Below are positions 35,489 to 42,464 of a stretch of DNA of 43,220 nt, one piece after another. Position 1 is the stretch's first letter. The number at the start of each line of letters is the position of its first letter. The position numbers and the translations under genes were made by a program. Source of the stretch: Sporolactobacillus sp. THM19-2 (lineage in GTDB: Bacteria; Bacillota; Bacilli; Bacillales; Sporolactobacillaceae); assembly GCF_004153195.1 (NCBI RefSeq), contig NZ_SEMC01000021.1, positions 1 through 43,220 of the forward strand, written 5' to 3'. Below the pieces are notes generated by a model. It worked only from the letters and a program-made list of their open reading frames with translations. It made no database searches and had not been told where the DNA came from.

Positions 35489-36870
35489 TTGTTCACCGCT
35501 TTCTTATCTTTTCGATTTAAATAAGCGACAGCCTGACCGGCTACCTGCATAGCAGCATCCACACAGTCCGGCAGCCCGACGCCATGCAGCATAGCGCCGC
35601 AGGCATACACCCCGTCCATATTCTGAAGAGCCTTCTCAAAGGCCTTTATACGCTGATTATGGTTCACAGTATATTGCGGCATATTATCGATCTGCCGTGT
35701 AATGACCGAGAAGAGTGGCGTACCCATCCGACTGATTTTTCTCAGATCATGGAGGGCGGCCTGTTCTATTTCTTCATCACTCTTTTCAACGATTGACGGA
35801 TTTTCAGGTGTGCCGACATAAGTCCGGACCAGCGCATATCCCTCAGGAGCCGTATAGCTCCATTTGCGGTCCATCCAGCTGCAGGCCGTAATATTCAGGC
35901 CTTCTTTTTTCGAGACGACATAACCTGTCCCGTTCAATTGGGCGACATCACTTTTCCTGAATGCCAGCGCAACCGTTGCCGTTGTTGATCTTTTATCCCC
36001 GGACAGACGCCACGCTTCAGGAAAGTCAAGAAGCGGTCCGAACTGATCCGGCGTTGCGGCCAGAATCACAGCGTCGGCTGCAAGTTGCGTGCCATCTTTA
36101 AGGAAAACCCGTCCGGGCGTCACGCGGCGGACAGGTGTATTCAGTTTCAGTTCATCTGCAAAGGAAGCCAGTTTACCGGCCAGCCTGTCCAGCCCGCATG
36201 ACAGCGAGAGAAAACGTCCCGCCGTCTTCTTTGGCGCACCTGCCTGTTCAGGCGGACGTATACTCTTCATTCCTAAAATGAGGCTTCTGTGTTTCTTTTC
36301 AATCGAGGCGAACTGGGGTAAAGTTGCTTCAAGGCTCATATCCGACAAAGAGCCGTTATAGATGCCCGACAGCAAGGGGTCGATCATATTTGTGACGACT
36401 TCACGGCCAAGCCGCCTGCGGAAGAATTCCTCCAGAGAAATATCCTGATCTTTATAGACGTGTGGAATGACGAGATCCAGAGCGGCACGCAACTTGCCGA
36501 TCGGACTGATCAGTCCTGTGGTTACCATAGGAAGCAGTTTCGTCGGAATCCCCATCACCGATCCCCTGGGCATCTGCCTGAGCCGGTGATTGACATAGAT
36601 GTAGTAAGTCCCTGCCTGTGACCGGATCAACTGGTCGCCCAGTCCGATATCCTGAATCAGGCGGGTCAGCGTCGGCTTGCGCGCCATATAACCTTCCGGC
36701 CCGCATTCGATGAGGAATCCGTCACGATGAATGGTTTTAATCTTGCCTCCAATCCGGCCCGAAGCTTCCAGCAGCACGACATGCGCCTGCGGTTGGTTTT
36801 TCTTCACATAGTACGCAGCTGCCAGACCGGAAATGCCGGCCCCAATCACAATCACTTTCTGTTGTTTCAA
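35485..36870 (-). CDS. cgoX: Coproporphyrinogen III oxidase (HemY/CgoX family)
   Basis: FAD flavoenzyme of 461 residues that oxidises coproporphyrinogen III (or protoporphyrinogen IX) in heme synthesis of Gram-positives. The Rossmann motif IGAGISGLAAAYY lies at 9-21, followed by VLLEASGRIGGKIKT, and the C-terminus has YACGAMLHGVGLPDCVDAA, typical of the family. The start is TTG at 36870 with AGGGAAG upstream. No other heme gene is in the window, so a full pathway is not shown. It is cotranscribed with the radical SAM gene. Confidence 0.92.
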   Translation of the reverse strand: MKQQKVIVIGAGISGLAAAYYVKKNQPQAHVVLLEASGRIGGKIKTIHRDGFLIECGPEGYMARKPTLTRLIQDIGLGDQLIRSQAGTYYIYVNHRLRQMPRGSVMGIPTKLLPMVTTGLISPIGKLRAALDLVIPHVYKDQDISLEEFFRRRLGREVVTNMIDPLLSGIYNGSLSDMSLEATLPQFASIEKKHRSLILGMKSIRPPEQAGAPKKTAGRFLSLSCGLDRLAGKLASFADELKLNTPVRRVTPGRVFLKDGTQLAADAVILAATPDQFGPLLDFPEAWRLSGDKRSTTATVALAFRKSDVAQLNGTGYVVSKKEGLNITACSWMDRKWSYTAPEGYALVRTYVGTPENPSIVEKSDEEIEQAALHDLRKISRMGTPLFSVITRQIDNMPQYTVNHNQRIKAFEKALQNMDGVYACGAMLHGVGLPDCVDAAMQVAGQAVAYLNRKDKKAVNK

Positions 36871-37008
36871 TTTCTTCCCTTCTTTACGTCGAACTTCCGG
36901 CTGCCTGGAAAAACAGCAGTCAATATGTTTATAGTAGCATGAGTACGTCTGTTATACTTTTGTAAGCCGTTTCATTTTATGAGCGTTTTGTGACTTTTTT
37001 CAGAGTAC

Positions 37009-37040
37009 AAAAAAGACTTCGGTCACACCGAAGCCTTTTT
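37009..37040. terminator. Bidirectional terminator between divergent genes
   Basis: CTTCGGT (37017-37023) and ACCGAAG (37027-37033) pair around CAC; the stem is flanked by AAAAAAG on the left and CCTTTTT on the right, giving a T-run on either strand. It lies between cgoX (leftward) and the VanZ-like gene (rightward), where no gene ends. The surrounding 36871-37217 shows no supported gene. Confidence 0.75.
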
Positions 37041-37217
37041 CTATCTCATTTCTCTTTTTCACATCACAGCCATCTTTTCATGGCTCTCCTTCTGCTTCAA
37101 CATCCGGATGATCCGTCATCTCTTGGCACGCCCGGGAGCTGTCCTTGCTTATCAGAGCGTTATCGTGTTGAATGGATATAGACGGCCCGCAGCCGATCAT
37201 CGATAAAGGAGGAACCC

Positions 37218-37880
37218 ATGGCAAAATACCTGTTATTACTTATTCCACTCTACTTATACAGATACAGTTTTCTCTATCCAAATCTTGATGAATGGTTGAA
37301 TTTAACACTTATCATAAGCTGTCTGATTTTGCTTTACAGACGCACGTCTCTTCACTCCGTCCTGGATTGGATCGTGGGGATTCTTTTTACCGTATATTTT
37401 TGTATTCTGTACCAAAAAACCGTTTTTTTCGTCGGGTTCACCTTTTTACAGAACCATGATTTCTCGCCTGAACACCTGAAATTCCTTTTTTCCACGGTCA
37501 ATCTGATTCCATTCAGGACGATCATCGACCAGATTGGGCAATGGCCGGCAGCAGGGGCAGCAGGTTACCAGCTATCCGGCAATCTGCTGATGCTTGCACC
37601 GCTCGGCTTCTCACTGCTTTACTTTAAGTGGGCGAAGAACTGGAAACAGGCTTTGCTGTACGCTTTTCTATGTACCTTTGCCATTGAATTCATCCAGTTT
37701 CTTCACAATCTCTATTTTCGATTGTTTTCGATGGGTATGAACCGAAGCACGGACATTGATGATATTCTGTTAAACACTGCCGGAGCACTGCTCGGCATCG
37801 GGATATATACCCTCTGGTCGGGCATCACCGGCAGAAGAACGCGCGCGCATCAGCCGAAACAATCGGTGAGCAGCAAATAA
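37218..37880 (+). CDS. VanZ-like membrane protein
   Basis: Integral membrane protein of 220 residues with about five hydrophobic segments. The VanZ domain is seen in FSTVNLIPFRTI, SGNLLMLAPLGFSLLY and the acidic loop STDIDDILLNTAGALLGIG. VanZ of glycopeptide-resistance clusters raises teicoplanin tolerance by an unclear route; there are no vanHAX genes here, so a housekeeping envelope role is more likely. AAAGGAGG precedes the ATG by 6 nt. The C-terminus is basic. Confidence 0.87.
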   Translation: MAKYLLLLIPLYLYRYSFLYPNLDEWLNLTLIISCLILLYRRTSLHSVLDWIVGILFTVYFCILYQKTVFFVGFTFLQNHDFSPEHLKFLFSTVNLIPFRTIIDQIGQWPAAGAAGYQLSGNLLMLAPLGFSLLYFKWAKNWKQALLYAFLCTFAIEFIQFLHNLYFRLFSMGMNRSTDIDDILLNTAGALLGIGIYTLWSGITGRRTRAHQPKQSVSSK

Positions 37881-37903
37881 GTAATCATCATTCTGCACGG
37901 TGG

Positions 37904-39544
37904 TCATGGAATCATCCACTGAAGCACGTAAGCCTGAAGCAGCGTGATGACTCCGGTAATCGCGACGAACAGCAGACTGTGCAGAATGGTAAACCGGAAC
38001 AGATCACCTTCTTTGCCTGTCAGCCCGGTCGCCGCTGTTGCTACGGCAATCGACTGAGGCGAGATCATTTTGGCTGCGACACCACCTGTTGAATTAGCGG
38101 CGACCAGAAGCGTCGGGTCCACACCGATCTGATTCGCTGAAACTTTCTGCAGATTGGAAAACAGGGCGTTCGATGAGGTATCCGAGCCAGTAAGGAAAAC
38201 ACCCATCCAGCCGATAAAAGGCGCCAGAAACGGGAACACCATTCCGGTGGATGCCAGCCCGAGACCAAGCGTCGCACTCATTCCGGAATAGTTCTCAATA
38301 TAGGCAAAACCAAGGACGGAAACGATCATAAGAAGCGGAAATGACAGCTTTTTAACCGTCATGATGAAGGTTGTGCCCCACTTCTTCCAGCTGATCCCAA
38401 CCAGGAACTTGCTTAACACACAGGTCACCAGAATAGCCGTACCTGTTGCTGCAAGCAGATCCAGCTTATAAACGGCCCCATAAGGTGTGACCTGCTCCAC
38501 AATCGGCTGTACCTGGGCAATCATCTGATCAAACCCGGGGATTGGCAAAAGCAACGTTGCCTTACTCAGAAAAGCTTTGATGGTCTCTGAACCGCCCCAG
38601 ATACAAATCACCGCAACAAGTAAGACGAAGGGCGACCAGGCCTGCAAAATTTGCCCAAAAGAATGCACACGCCTGGAATCATCGCGTCCCGCTTCCGATT
38701 TATGAATTTCGTTTTTAAAACGAAAAAGTGATTTGGGCTGCCAGAATTTCAATAACAGGACAAGACAGACCATACTGACGATGGATGACGTGACATCCGG
38801 AAGTTCCGGTCCCAAAAAGTTGGCTGTCAGATACTGGGTACCGGCAAACGAAATACCGCTGACCAGCACAGCCGGGAGCACTTCCATCGTTCGCTTCCAG
38901 CCTGACATAATGAAGACAAGCCAGAATGGAACAAAAAATGATAAGAAGGGAACCTGACGCCCAACCATCTGGCTTAACGAAAGGGAATCTATCCCTGTCA
39001 CCTGGGCAGAGGTCAGAATCGGAATCCCGACCCCGCCAAAGGCAACTGGAGCCGTATTCGCAATCAAACACAGCCCGGCAGCGTAAAAAGGATTGAAACC
39101 AAGACCGGCAAGCAGCCCGCCGGCAATCGCCACCGGGGTGCCATAACCTGCTGTACCTTCCAGAAAAGCACCAAACGAAAAAGCAATTAATAACGCCTGA
39201 AGACGCCGATCTTCCGTGATCGATGCAATCGAATCACTGATCACCTGAAACTTTCCTGAGGCAACAGTCAGTTCGTAAAGAAAGACGGCCGTAATGACGA
39301 TCCAGCCAATCGGCCATAACCCCTGCAAACCACCAAAGAACGTGGCTTTCAGTGCCAGATCCACCGGCATCCTGTAAACGATAACTGCCTCAACAACAGC
39401 AATCCCAACAGTCAGAAGTCCGGCCTGATAACCTTTCATCTTCTTTATGGCCAGGCACCAGAAAAAAAATAACAGGGGAATACAGGCCAGGACAAAGGAT
39501 AGAACCATGTTCCCCGTTGGATTATAATTTTGTGCCCACTGCAT
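37904..39544 (-). CDS. lctP: L-lactate permease (LctP family)
   Basis: Proton-lactate symporter or exporter of 546 residues with twelve or more membrane segments. It starts MQWAQNYNPTGN, as LctP/LldP proteins do, and has GTAGYGTPVAIAGGLL, NTAPVAFGGVGIPI and, near the C-terminus, LTGSDTSSNALFSNLQ. AAGGAG lies about 11 nt before the ATG at 39544. Its promoter region has a palindromic cre-like site, so catabolite control fits a lactate-handling organism. Confidence 0.93.
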   Translation of the reverse strand: MQWAQNYNPTGNMVLSFVLACIPLLFFFWCLAIKKMKGYQAGLLTVGIAVVEAVIVYRMPVDLALKATFFGGLQGLWPIGWIVITAVFLYELTVASGKFQVISDSIASITEDRRLQALLIAFSFGAFLEGTAGYGTPVAIAGGLLAGLGFNPFYAAGLCLIANTAPVAFGGVGIPILTSAQVTGIDSLSLSQMVGRQVPFLSFFVPFWLVFIMSGWKRTMEVLPAVLVSGISFAGTQYLTANFLGPELPDVTSSIVSMVCLVLLLKFWQPKSLFRFKNEIHKSEAGRDDSRRVHSFGQILQAWSPFVLLVAVICIWGGSETIKAFLSKATLLLPIPGFDQMIAQVQPIVEQVTPYGAVYKLDLLAATGTAILVTCVLSKFLVGISWKKWGTTFIMTVKKLSFPLLMIVSVLGFAYIENYSGMSATLGLGLASTGMVFPFLAPFIGWMGVFLTGSDTSSNALFSNLQKVSANQIGVDPTLLVAANSTGGVAAKMISPQSIAVATAATGLTGKEGDLFRFTILHSLLFVAITGVITLLQAYVLQWMIP

Positions 39545-39568
39545 GAGTCACTTCTCCTTCCCTATTCT

Positions 39569-39630
39569 TGTAAAGCGCTTACATGATTTGATTGTATCTA
39601 GATTGTACCTATATTGCATCCGGCTTGCAA
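39569..39630 (-). promoter_or_regulatory. lctP promoter with cre-like palindrome
   Basis: On the minus strand, TTGCAA (39625-39630) and TACAAT (39602-39607) are 17 bp apart. TGTAAGCGCTTTACA at 39569-39583, a cre core (AGCGCT) with one extra base between half-sites, lies about 20-35 bp into the transcript, where CcpA would act as a roadblock. Confidence 0.65.
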
Positions 39631-39779
39631 TAGAATTGTGACATTTTTATGAACTTTTTTATTTCATATCGTCATAGTCTGGATTTTTCTGCATGACAGA
39701 AGAGCTGTATGGCCTATGCACCTGGTTCCAGTCTGTCTGTCGTGTCATGGACAATGATCAGCCTTTTCATTGCCGTCTG

Positions 39780-39951
39780 TTACACTTTACTTCCGAATAC
39801 GGGTATAATAAGATCATGCTCGGACGTCGACGGAACGGCCATATCCGCGATAAGAGCGGATGCAGCGTCTCAATCAAAACTTACATTTTCGGAAAATGGT
39901 CTGCTTCAATCAAAGCCACTGCGAATGGCATATGAGGCGGATTATTTTTTT
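39780..39951 (+). ncRNA. Antitoxin-like RNA of a decayed type I module (copy D)
   Basis: Promoter -35 TTACAC (39780-39785) and -10 TATAAT (39804-39809) are 18 bp apart, the same spacing as in copies A and B. The predicted RNA of about 136 nt (from about 39816) keeps the ATCCGC/GCGGAT hairpin (39843-39861) and the terminator: TCTGCTTC (39900-39907) pairing with GAGGCGGA (39934-39941) through G-U wobbles, inner GCC/GGC, then TTATTTTTTT. The CCGCCAGTG hairpin of A and B, which serves the toxin mRNA, is not kept. An open reading frame across this region is spurious. Confidence 0.72.
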
Positions 39952-40010
39952 CTATCTGATGGACAAGCACGCCAAAAGAAACCGTTAGTGAAAACGAAGT
40001 TGATGAATCC
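39942..40010 (-). pseudogene. Frameshifted toxin opposite antitoxin D
   Basis: Read leftward, the sequence gives SFGVLV in one frame and SDRKK-stop in another, aligning with the 25-residue toxins but lacking 7 nt between CTTGTC and TCAGATAG. The toxin start and ribosome binding site cannot be found; a CACCCTT at about 40016-40022 may be what is left of the leader hairpin. Confidence 0.65.
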
Positions 40011-40030
40011 CAATGAAGGGTGAAACAGGT

Positions 40031-40150
40031 ATGATAAATGGCATTCCATAAAAAGAGTACTTACCTGATCGTAGTGAAAGAGTTACAGCAGTTTTTATTT
40101 ATCATGGCTGGGAAACTTCGATTGATGTGTTTGATGAAAAAGCAAAGTGA
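40031..40150 (+). pseudogene. Small gene with in-frame stop, upstream of the DUF2785 gene
   Basis: The frame ATG (40031) to TGA (40148-40150) has one stop (TAA at 40049-40051) after six codons, then reads KEYLPDRSERVTAVFIYHGW and SIDVFDEKAK, which looks like a real protein sequence. It overlaps the next gene by 4 bp (GTGA). Unknown family; either a pseudogene or a short protein with a rare start. Confidence 0.4.
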
Positions 40151-40278
40151 TTAGCAACAAACATGAGGATACTGTTGTCTTGCCTGAAATAATCTGCCAT
40201 GACTGCAGAGAAAAATTAAATCCCCTTTTGTTAAGAGACCGTGCAAGCATTTTATTAAACTTGAGGGTGATTTCTTGA
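40147..40278 (+). CDS. 43-residue protein with CxxC motif
   Basis: Starts at GTG 40147, overlapping the preceding frame by 4 bp, and its TGA (40276-40278) overlaps the TTG start of the DUF2785 gene by 4 bp. The peptide has CHDC (residues 18-21), a possible zinc or redox pair, then a Leu/Arg-rich tail with LRDRASILLNLRV. No ribosome binding site is evident, so translation would rely on coupling. Family not recognised. Confidence 0.45.
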   Translation: MISNKHEDTVVLPEIICHDCREKLNPLLLRDRASILLNLRVIS

Positions 40279-41141
40279 GAAGTGAAGAATTGCAGTTAAA
40301 GAAACAATTAGTCAAGATTCGTGATCATCAATTCTCCATCCCTGCCGGTTTCAACGAACAGGAAGCAGCAGAACTTGTCATGAGGGCACTGGGTGCAACA
40401 GATAGCGAGCTGAGAGATGACCTGGGTTATGGTATTCTTTGTGAATGGATTATTGAAAAAAAACTGTTAGGGTCCGAACAGCTGCATCTTATGCTTAAGC
40501 AGGCAACCTCCTCAGAAATGCTTTTTTGCCAGGCAGGGAATCCGGAATCAGACACCGTCTTTCTTCGGTCTTTTTCTTCTTTACTGATTGCGTTGATTCT
40601 GTACCGTGATAACACGGAGCATTTTTTGAAAGAGGATGAATTCAAAAAAGTTGTCCAATCCATCGCTCATTATTGTAATCTGGAAAGGGATTATCGTAGC
40701 TTCGTTACCGGGAAAGGCTGGGCACATGCACCTGCACATATCAGCGATGCAATCGATGAATGCGCCAGGAGCAGATTTTTAACAAAAAATGAGCGGTCAC
40801 TCTTATTGCAAAGTGTGCAGGCTCTTTTATTCCATGCTCCTCACGTTTTTGATGCAGAGGAAGATGAGCGTCTTGCGACCGTTCTGATTTCATTGATCAA
40901 GTATAAAAAAATACCACATGAAGACTTGCTTCACTGGCTTGATTCTGTTCAATTGAATGAACCTGATGTACCCGCACATTCTGCAGAAATGAGAGATTAT
41001 TTAACTACCCGTATTAATTTCAAACACTTTTTGAGATGTCTCTTCATGAGGTTTTCCGAACAGTCATTAATTTCGAACGACAAATTAATGACTTTATTTA
41101 AAATAGAGCACAAGTATAATCCGTATTTCTTTAACAATTAA
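40275..41141 (+). CDS. DUF2785 protein
   Basis: Predicted soluble helical-repeat protein of 288 residues. The family hallmark GWAHAPAHISDAIDE (GxGWAHaxAHxxD) lies at about residues 147-163, preceded by DYRSFVTGK; its His/Asp residues could form a metal or catalytic site. Function of the family is unknown. The start is TTG at 40275 with GAGGGTGAT about 5 nt upstream. It is the last of three overlapping frames. Confidence 0.78.
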   Translation: MRSEELQLKKQLVKIRDHQFSIPAGFNEQEAAELVMRALGATDSELRDDLGYGILCEWIIEKKLLGSEQLHLMLKQATSSEMLFCQAGNPESDTVFLRSFSSLLIALILYRDNTEHFLKEDEFKKVVQSIAHYCNLERDYRSFVTGKGWAHAPAHISDAIDECARSRFLTKNERSLLLQSVQALLFHAPHVFDAEEDERLATVLISLIKYKKIPHEDLLHWLDSVQLNEPDVPAHSAEMRDYLTTRINFKHFLRCLFMRFSEQSLISNDKLMTLFKIEHKYNPYFFNN

Positions 41142-41219
41142 CCAGATAAAAATAATGAGGAACCAGAATGCTTTGAAATAGAAATGTCTGTTCAAGACAA
41201 GGTTGATGATTCAAAACGG

Positions 41220-41422
41220 TATCTGGAGCAAAGGAGGGCGAAATTGTCCCGTTCGACGCCCGCTTTGTTCCGGTCAGGCGCACAGTTGTCTTTTTCGCGG
41301 TTCTATTTGGCGACTTGTCCCGTTCCGCCGGGAAGTTGTCCGGGTCATTCGGTTTTCTGTCCGGTGTTCCCGCGGAAAGCGAGCAACCGAAGGACCGGGC
41401 GCTTTTTGCCCGATTTTTCTTA
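41220..41422. repeat. GC-rich block with TTGTCC repeats
   Basis: TTGTCC or a variant occurs five to six times in 160 bp (AATTGTCCCGTTC near 41243, AGTTGTCTTTTTCG, ACTTGTCCCGTTCC, AGTTGTCCGGGTC, TCTGTCCGGTG), followed by a CGGGC/GCCCG hairpin and GATTTTTC near 41396-41418 that could act as a + strand terminator for the DUF2785 operon. An 84-codon frame across it has repeat-like composition and is not called a gene. Confidence 0.5.
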
Positions 41423-41537
41423 CACTAAAAATCATTGAATACGTATACATGTGAGGCTGTACGAAGCGGCAGAAAAAACAATCCTAAAAAGAGTGGCATA
41501 ATAACTGACCATTTTGAAGAAACGAACGTACATTCCG

Positions 41538-41546
41538 TGATATAAT
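41538..41546 (+). promoter_or_regulatory. Toxin A promoter (extended -10)
   Basis: TGATATAAT is a consensus extended -10; no good -35 lies at 17 bp (TTGAAG is 21 bp upstream). The same element in copy B is at 41978-41986. Confidence 0.75.
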
Positions 41547-41614
41547 TTCAAACAGGCAATAGAAGATGCATATGAGCGGATGCGGTAACACCCTTGTGAA
41601 AGGGGGTGGGGCCA

Positions 41615-41692
41615 ATGACAGTATTTCAAGCGCTAACACTTATGATTAGTTTTGGAGCGCTTATCTTGATGCTGTCTGACAGAAAGAAATAA
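41615..41692 (+). CDS. Holin-like/TxpA-like type I toxin, copy A
   Basis: A 25-residue peptide: MTVFQALTLMISFG, a hydrophobic stretch to residue 20, then SDRKK. One membrane helix with a basic C-terminal tail fits small membrane toxins of type I systems (putative holin-like toxin family). The ribosome binding site GGGGGTGGGG is very strong but is held in a CACCC/GGGTG stem (41589-41593 with 41604-41608), as in other type I leaders. The mRNA would end at the CCGTCAGTG/CACTGGCGG hairpin and TTATTTT (41787-41818), about 265 nt. The 3' end overlaps the antisense RNA. Confidence 0.8.
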   Translation: MTVFQALTLMISFGALILMLSDRKK

Positions 41693-41866
41693 TCCGCTTC
41701 ATATGCTCTTGCAGGAGCTGAAGCAGATCGGTTAGAAACGATTTAGCTAGAAGGCATTGCATCCGCTCTACGCGGATATTGCCATGCCGTCAGTGTTAGC
41801 AGCACTGGCGGATTTATTTTGCCTTGATCTACTATTATTATACACAGTTTGCGCGAGTCGATGCAA
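41682..41866 (-). ncRNA. Antisense antitoxin RNA, copy A
   Basis: Minus-strand -35 TTGCAT (41861-41866) and -10 TATAAT (41837-41842) are 18 bp apart. An RNA of about 150 nt would start near 41830, pair with the whole toxin 3' UTR and the last codons, and stop at ATCTGCTTC/GAAGCGGAT (41692-41728) with inner GCTC/GAGC and TTATTTCTTT. The outer stem needs a U-G pair that exists only in the minus-strand RNA; the + strand version has a C-A mismatch, which assigns the terminator to the antisense RNA. Confidence 0.78.
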
Positions 41867-42054
41867 TCATTCGTCTGTGTTTGGAAATTAATGAATTAAT
41901 GGATTTTCTAAAAAAACAGTTCTAAAAAAAGAGTGGCATAATAACTGATGATTTTGAAGAAACGAACGTACATTCCGTGATATAATTTCAAACAGACAAT
42001 AGAAGATGCATATGAGCGGATGCGGTGACACCCTTGTGAAAGGGGGTGGGGCCA

Positions 42055-42132
42055 ATGACAGTATTTCAAGCGATGACACTTATGATCAGTTTTGGAGTGC
42101 TTATCTTGATGCTGTCAGACAGAAAGAAATAA
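42055..42132 (+). CDS. Holin-like/TxpA-like type I toxin, copy B
   Basis: A 25-residue peptide differing from copy A at two positions (Leu7 to Met, Ala15 to Val), both conservative. Promoter TGATATAAT at 41978-41986; leader stem CACCC/GGGTG at 42029-42033 and 42044-42048 hiding the same ribosome binding site. The mRNA terminator is the CCGCCAGTG/CACTGGCGG hairpin followed by ATTTAGTTTG (42230-42260). Both copies look intact, and the changes in the peptide preserve hydrophobicity, consistent with selection. Confidence 0.8.
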   Translation: MTVFQAMTLMISFGVLILMLSDRKK

Positions 42133-42307
42133 TCCGCCTCATATGCTCTAGCAGGAGCTGAGACGGACCGTAGTAAAATACGCAATGTTGATGAAGCACT
42201 GCATCCGCTCAACGCGGATATTGCCATGCCGCCAGTGTTCAAGCACTGGCGGATTTAGTTTGCCTTGATCTAATGTTATTATACACAGTTCGCGCAAGTT
42301 AATGCAA
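42122..42307 (-). ncRNA. Antisense antitoxin RNA, copy B
   Basis: Minus-strand -35 TTGCAT (42302-42307) and -10 TATAAT (42278-42283), 18 bp apart; start near 42271. The terminator GTCCGTCTC/GAGGCGGAT (42132-42168), inner GCTC/GAGC and TTATTTCTTT again pair with wobbles only as minus-strand RNA. The stem bases differ from copy A but pairing is kept. Confidence 0.78.
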
Positions 42308-42464
42308 TCATTCAAAAGTATTGTCAGCATTCATTCTCATAAGAAGGGCTTGCTTTTTTTACAGGTAAAGAAAGTATATCGTTTTGCCTTGCCGGTACGA
42401 CGATAAAGTCACAAGATTCGGTTGGGCAATCAGGTAAGCACCCAGTCTGAGAAATAACCGGCGG

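Larger units (their letters stand above)
41484..42313 (+). repeat. Tandem duplication of a type I toxin-antitoxin locus (copies A and B)
   Basis: Two direct copies of about 390 bp, 41484-41872 and about 41923-42313, 440 bp apart from -10 to -10. They match almost base for base through the toxin promoter, leader, peptide gene, hairpins and antisense promoter; differences cluster in the loops and in the segment between hairpins (41725-41755 and 42165-42195). Confidence 0.9.

Noticed and set aside
37218-37880. Glycopeptide resistance from the VanZ-like and VanY-like genes
   Set aside because: The genes are 6 kb apart on opposite strands, and vanH, vanA, vanX and vanRS are absent; both families are common in envelope maintenance.
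39693-40023. 80- and 104-codon open frames in the lctP upstream region
   Set aside because: They run through the antitoxin D promoter, hairpins and terminator, lack ribosome binding sites and have the repeat pattern of the RNA rather than protein character.
41184-41438. 84-codon frame reading into the TTGTCC block
   Set aside because: The first 18 codons look protein-like but the rest is repeat-derived; no ribosome binding site was found.
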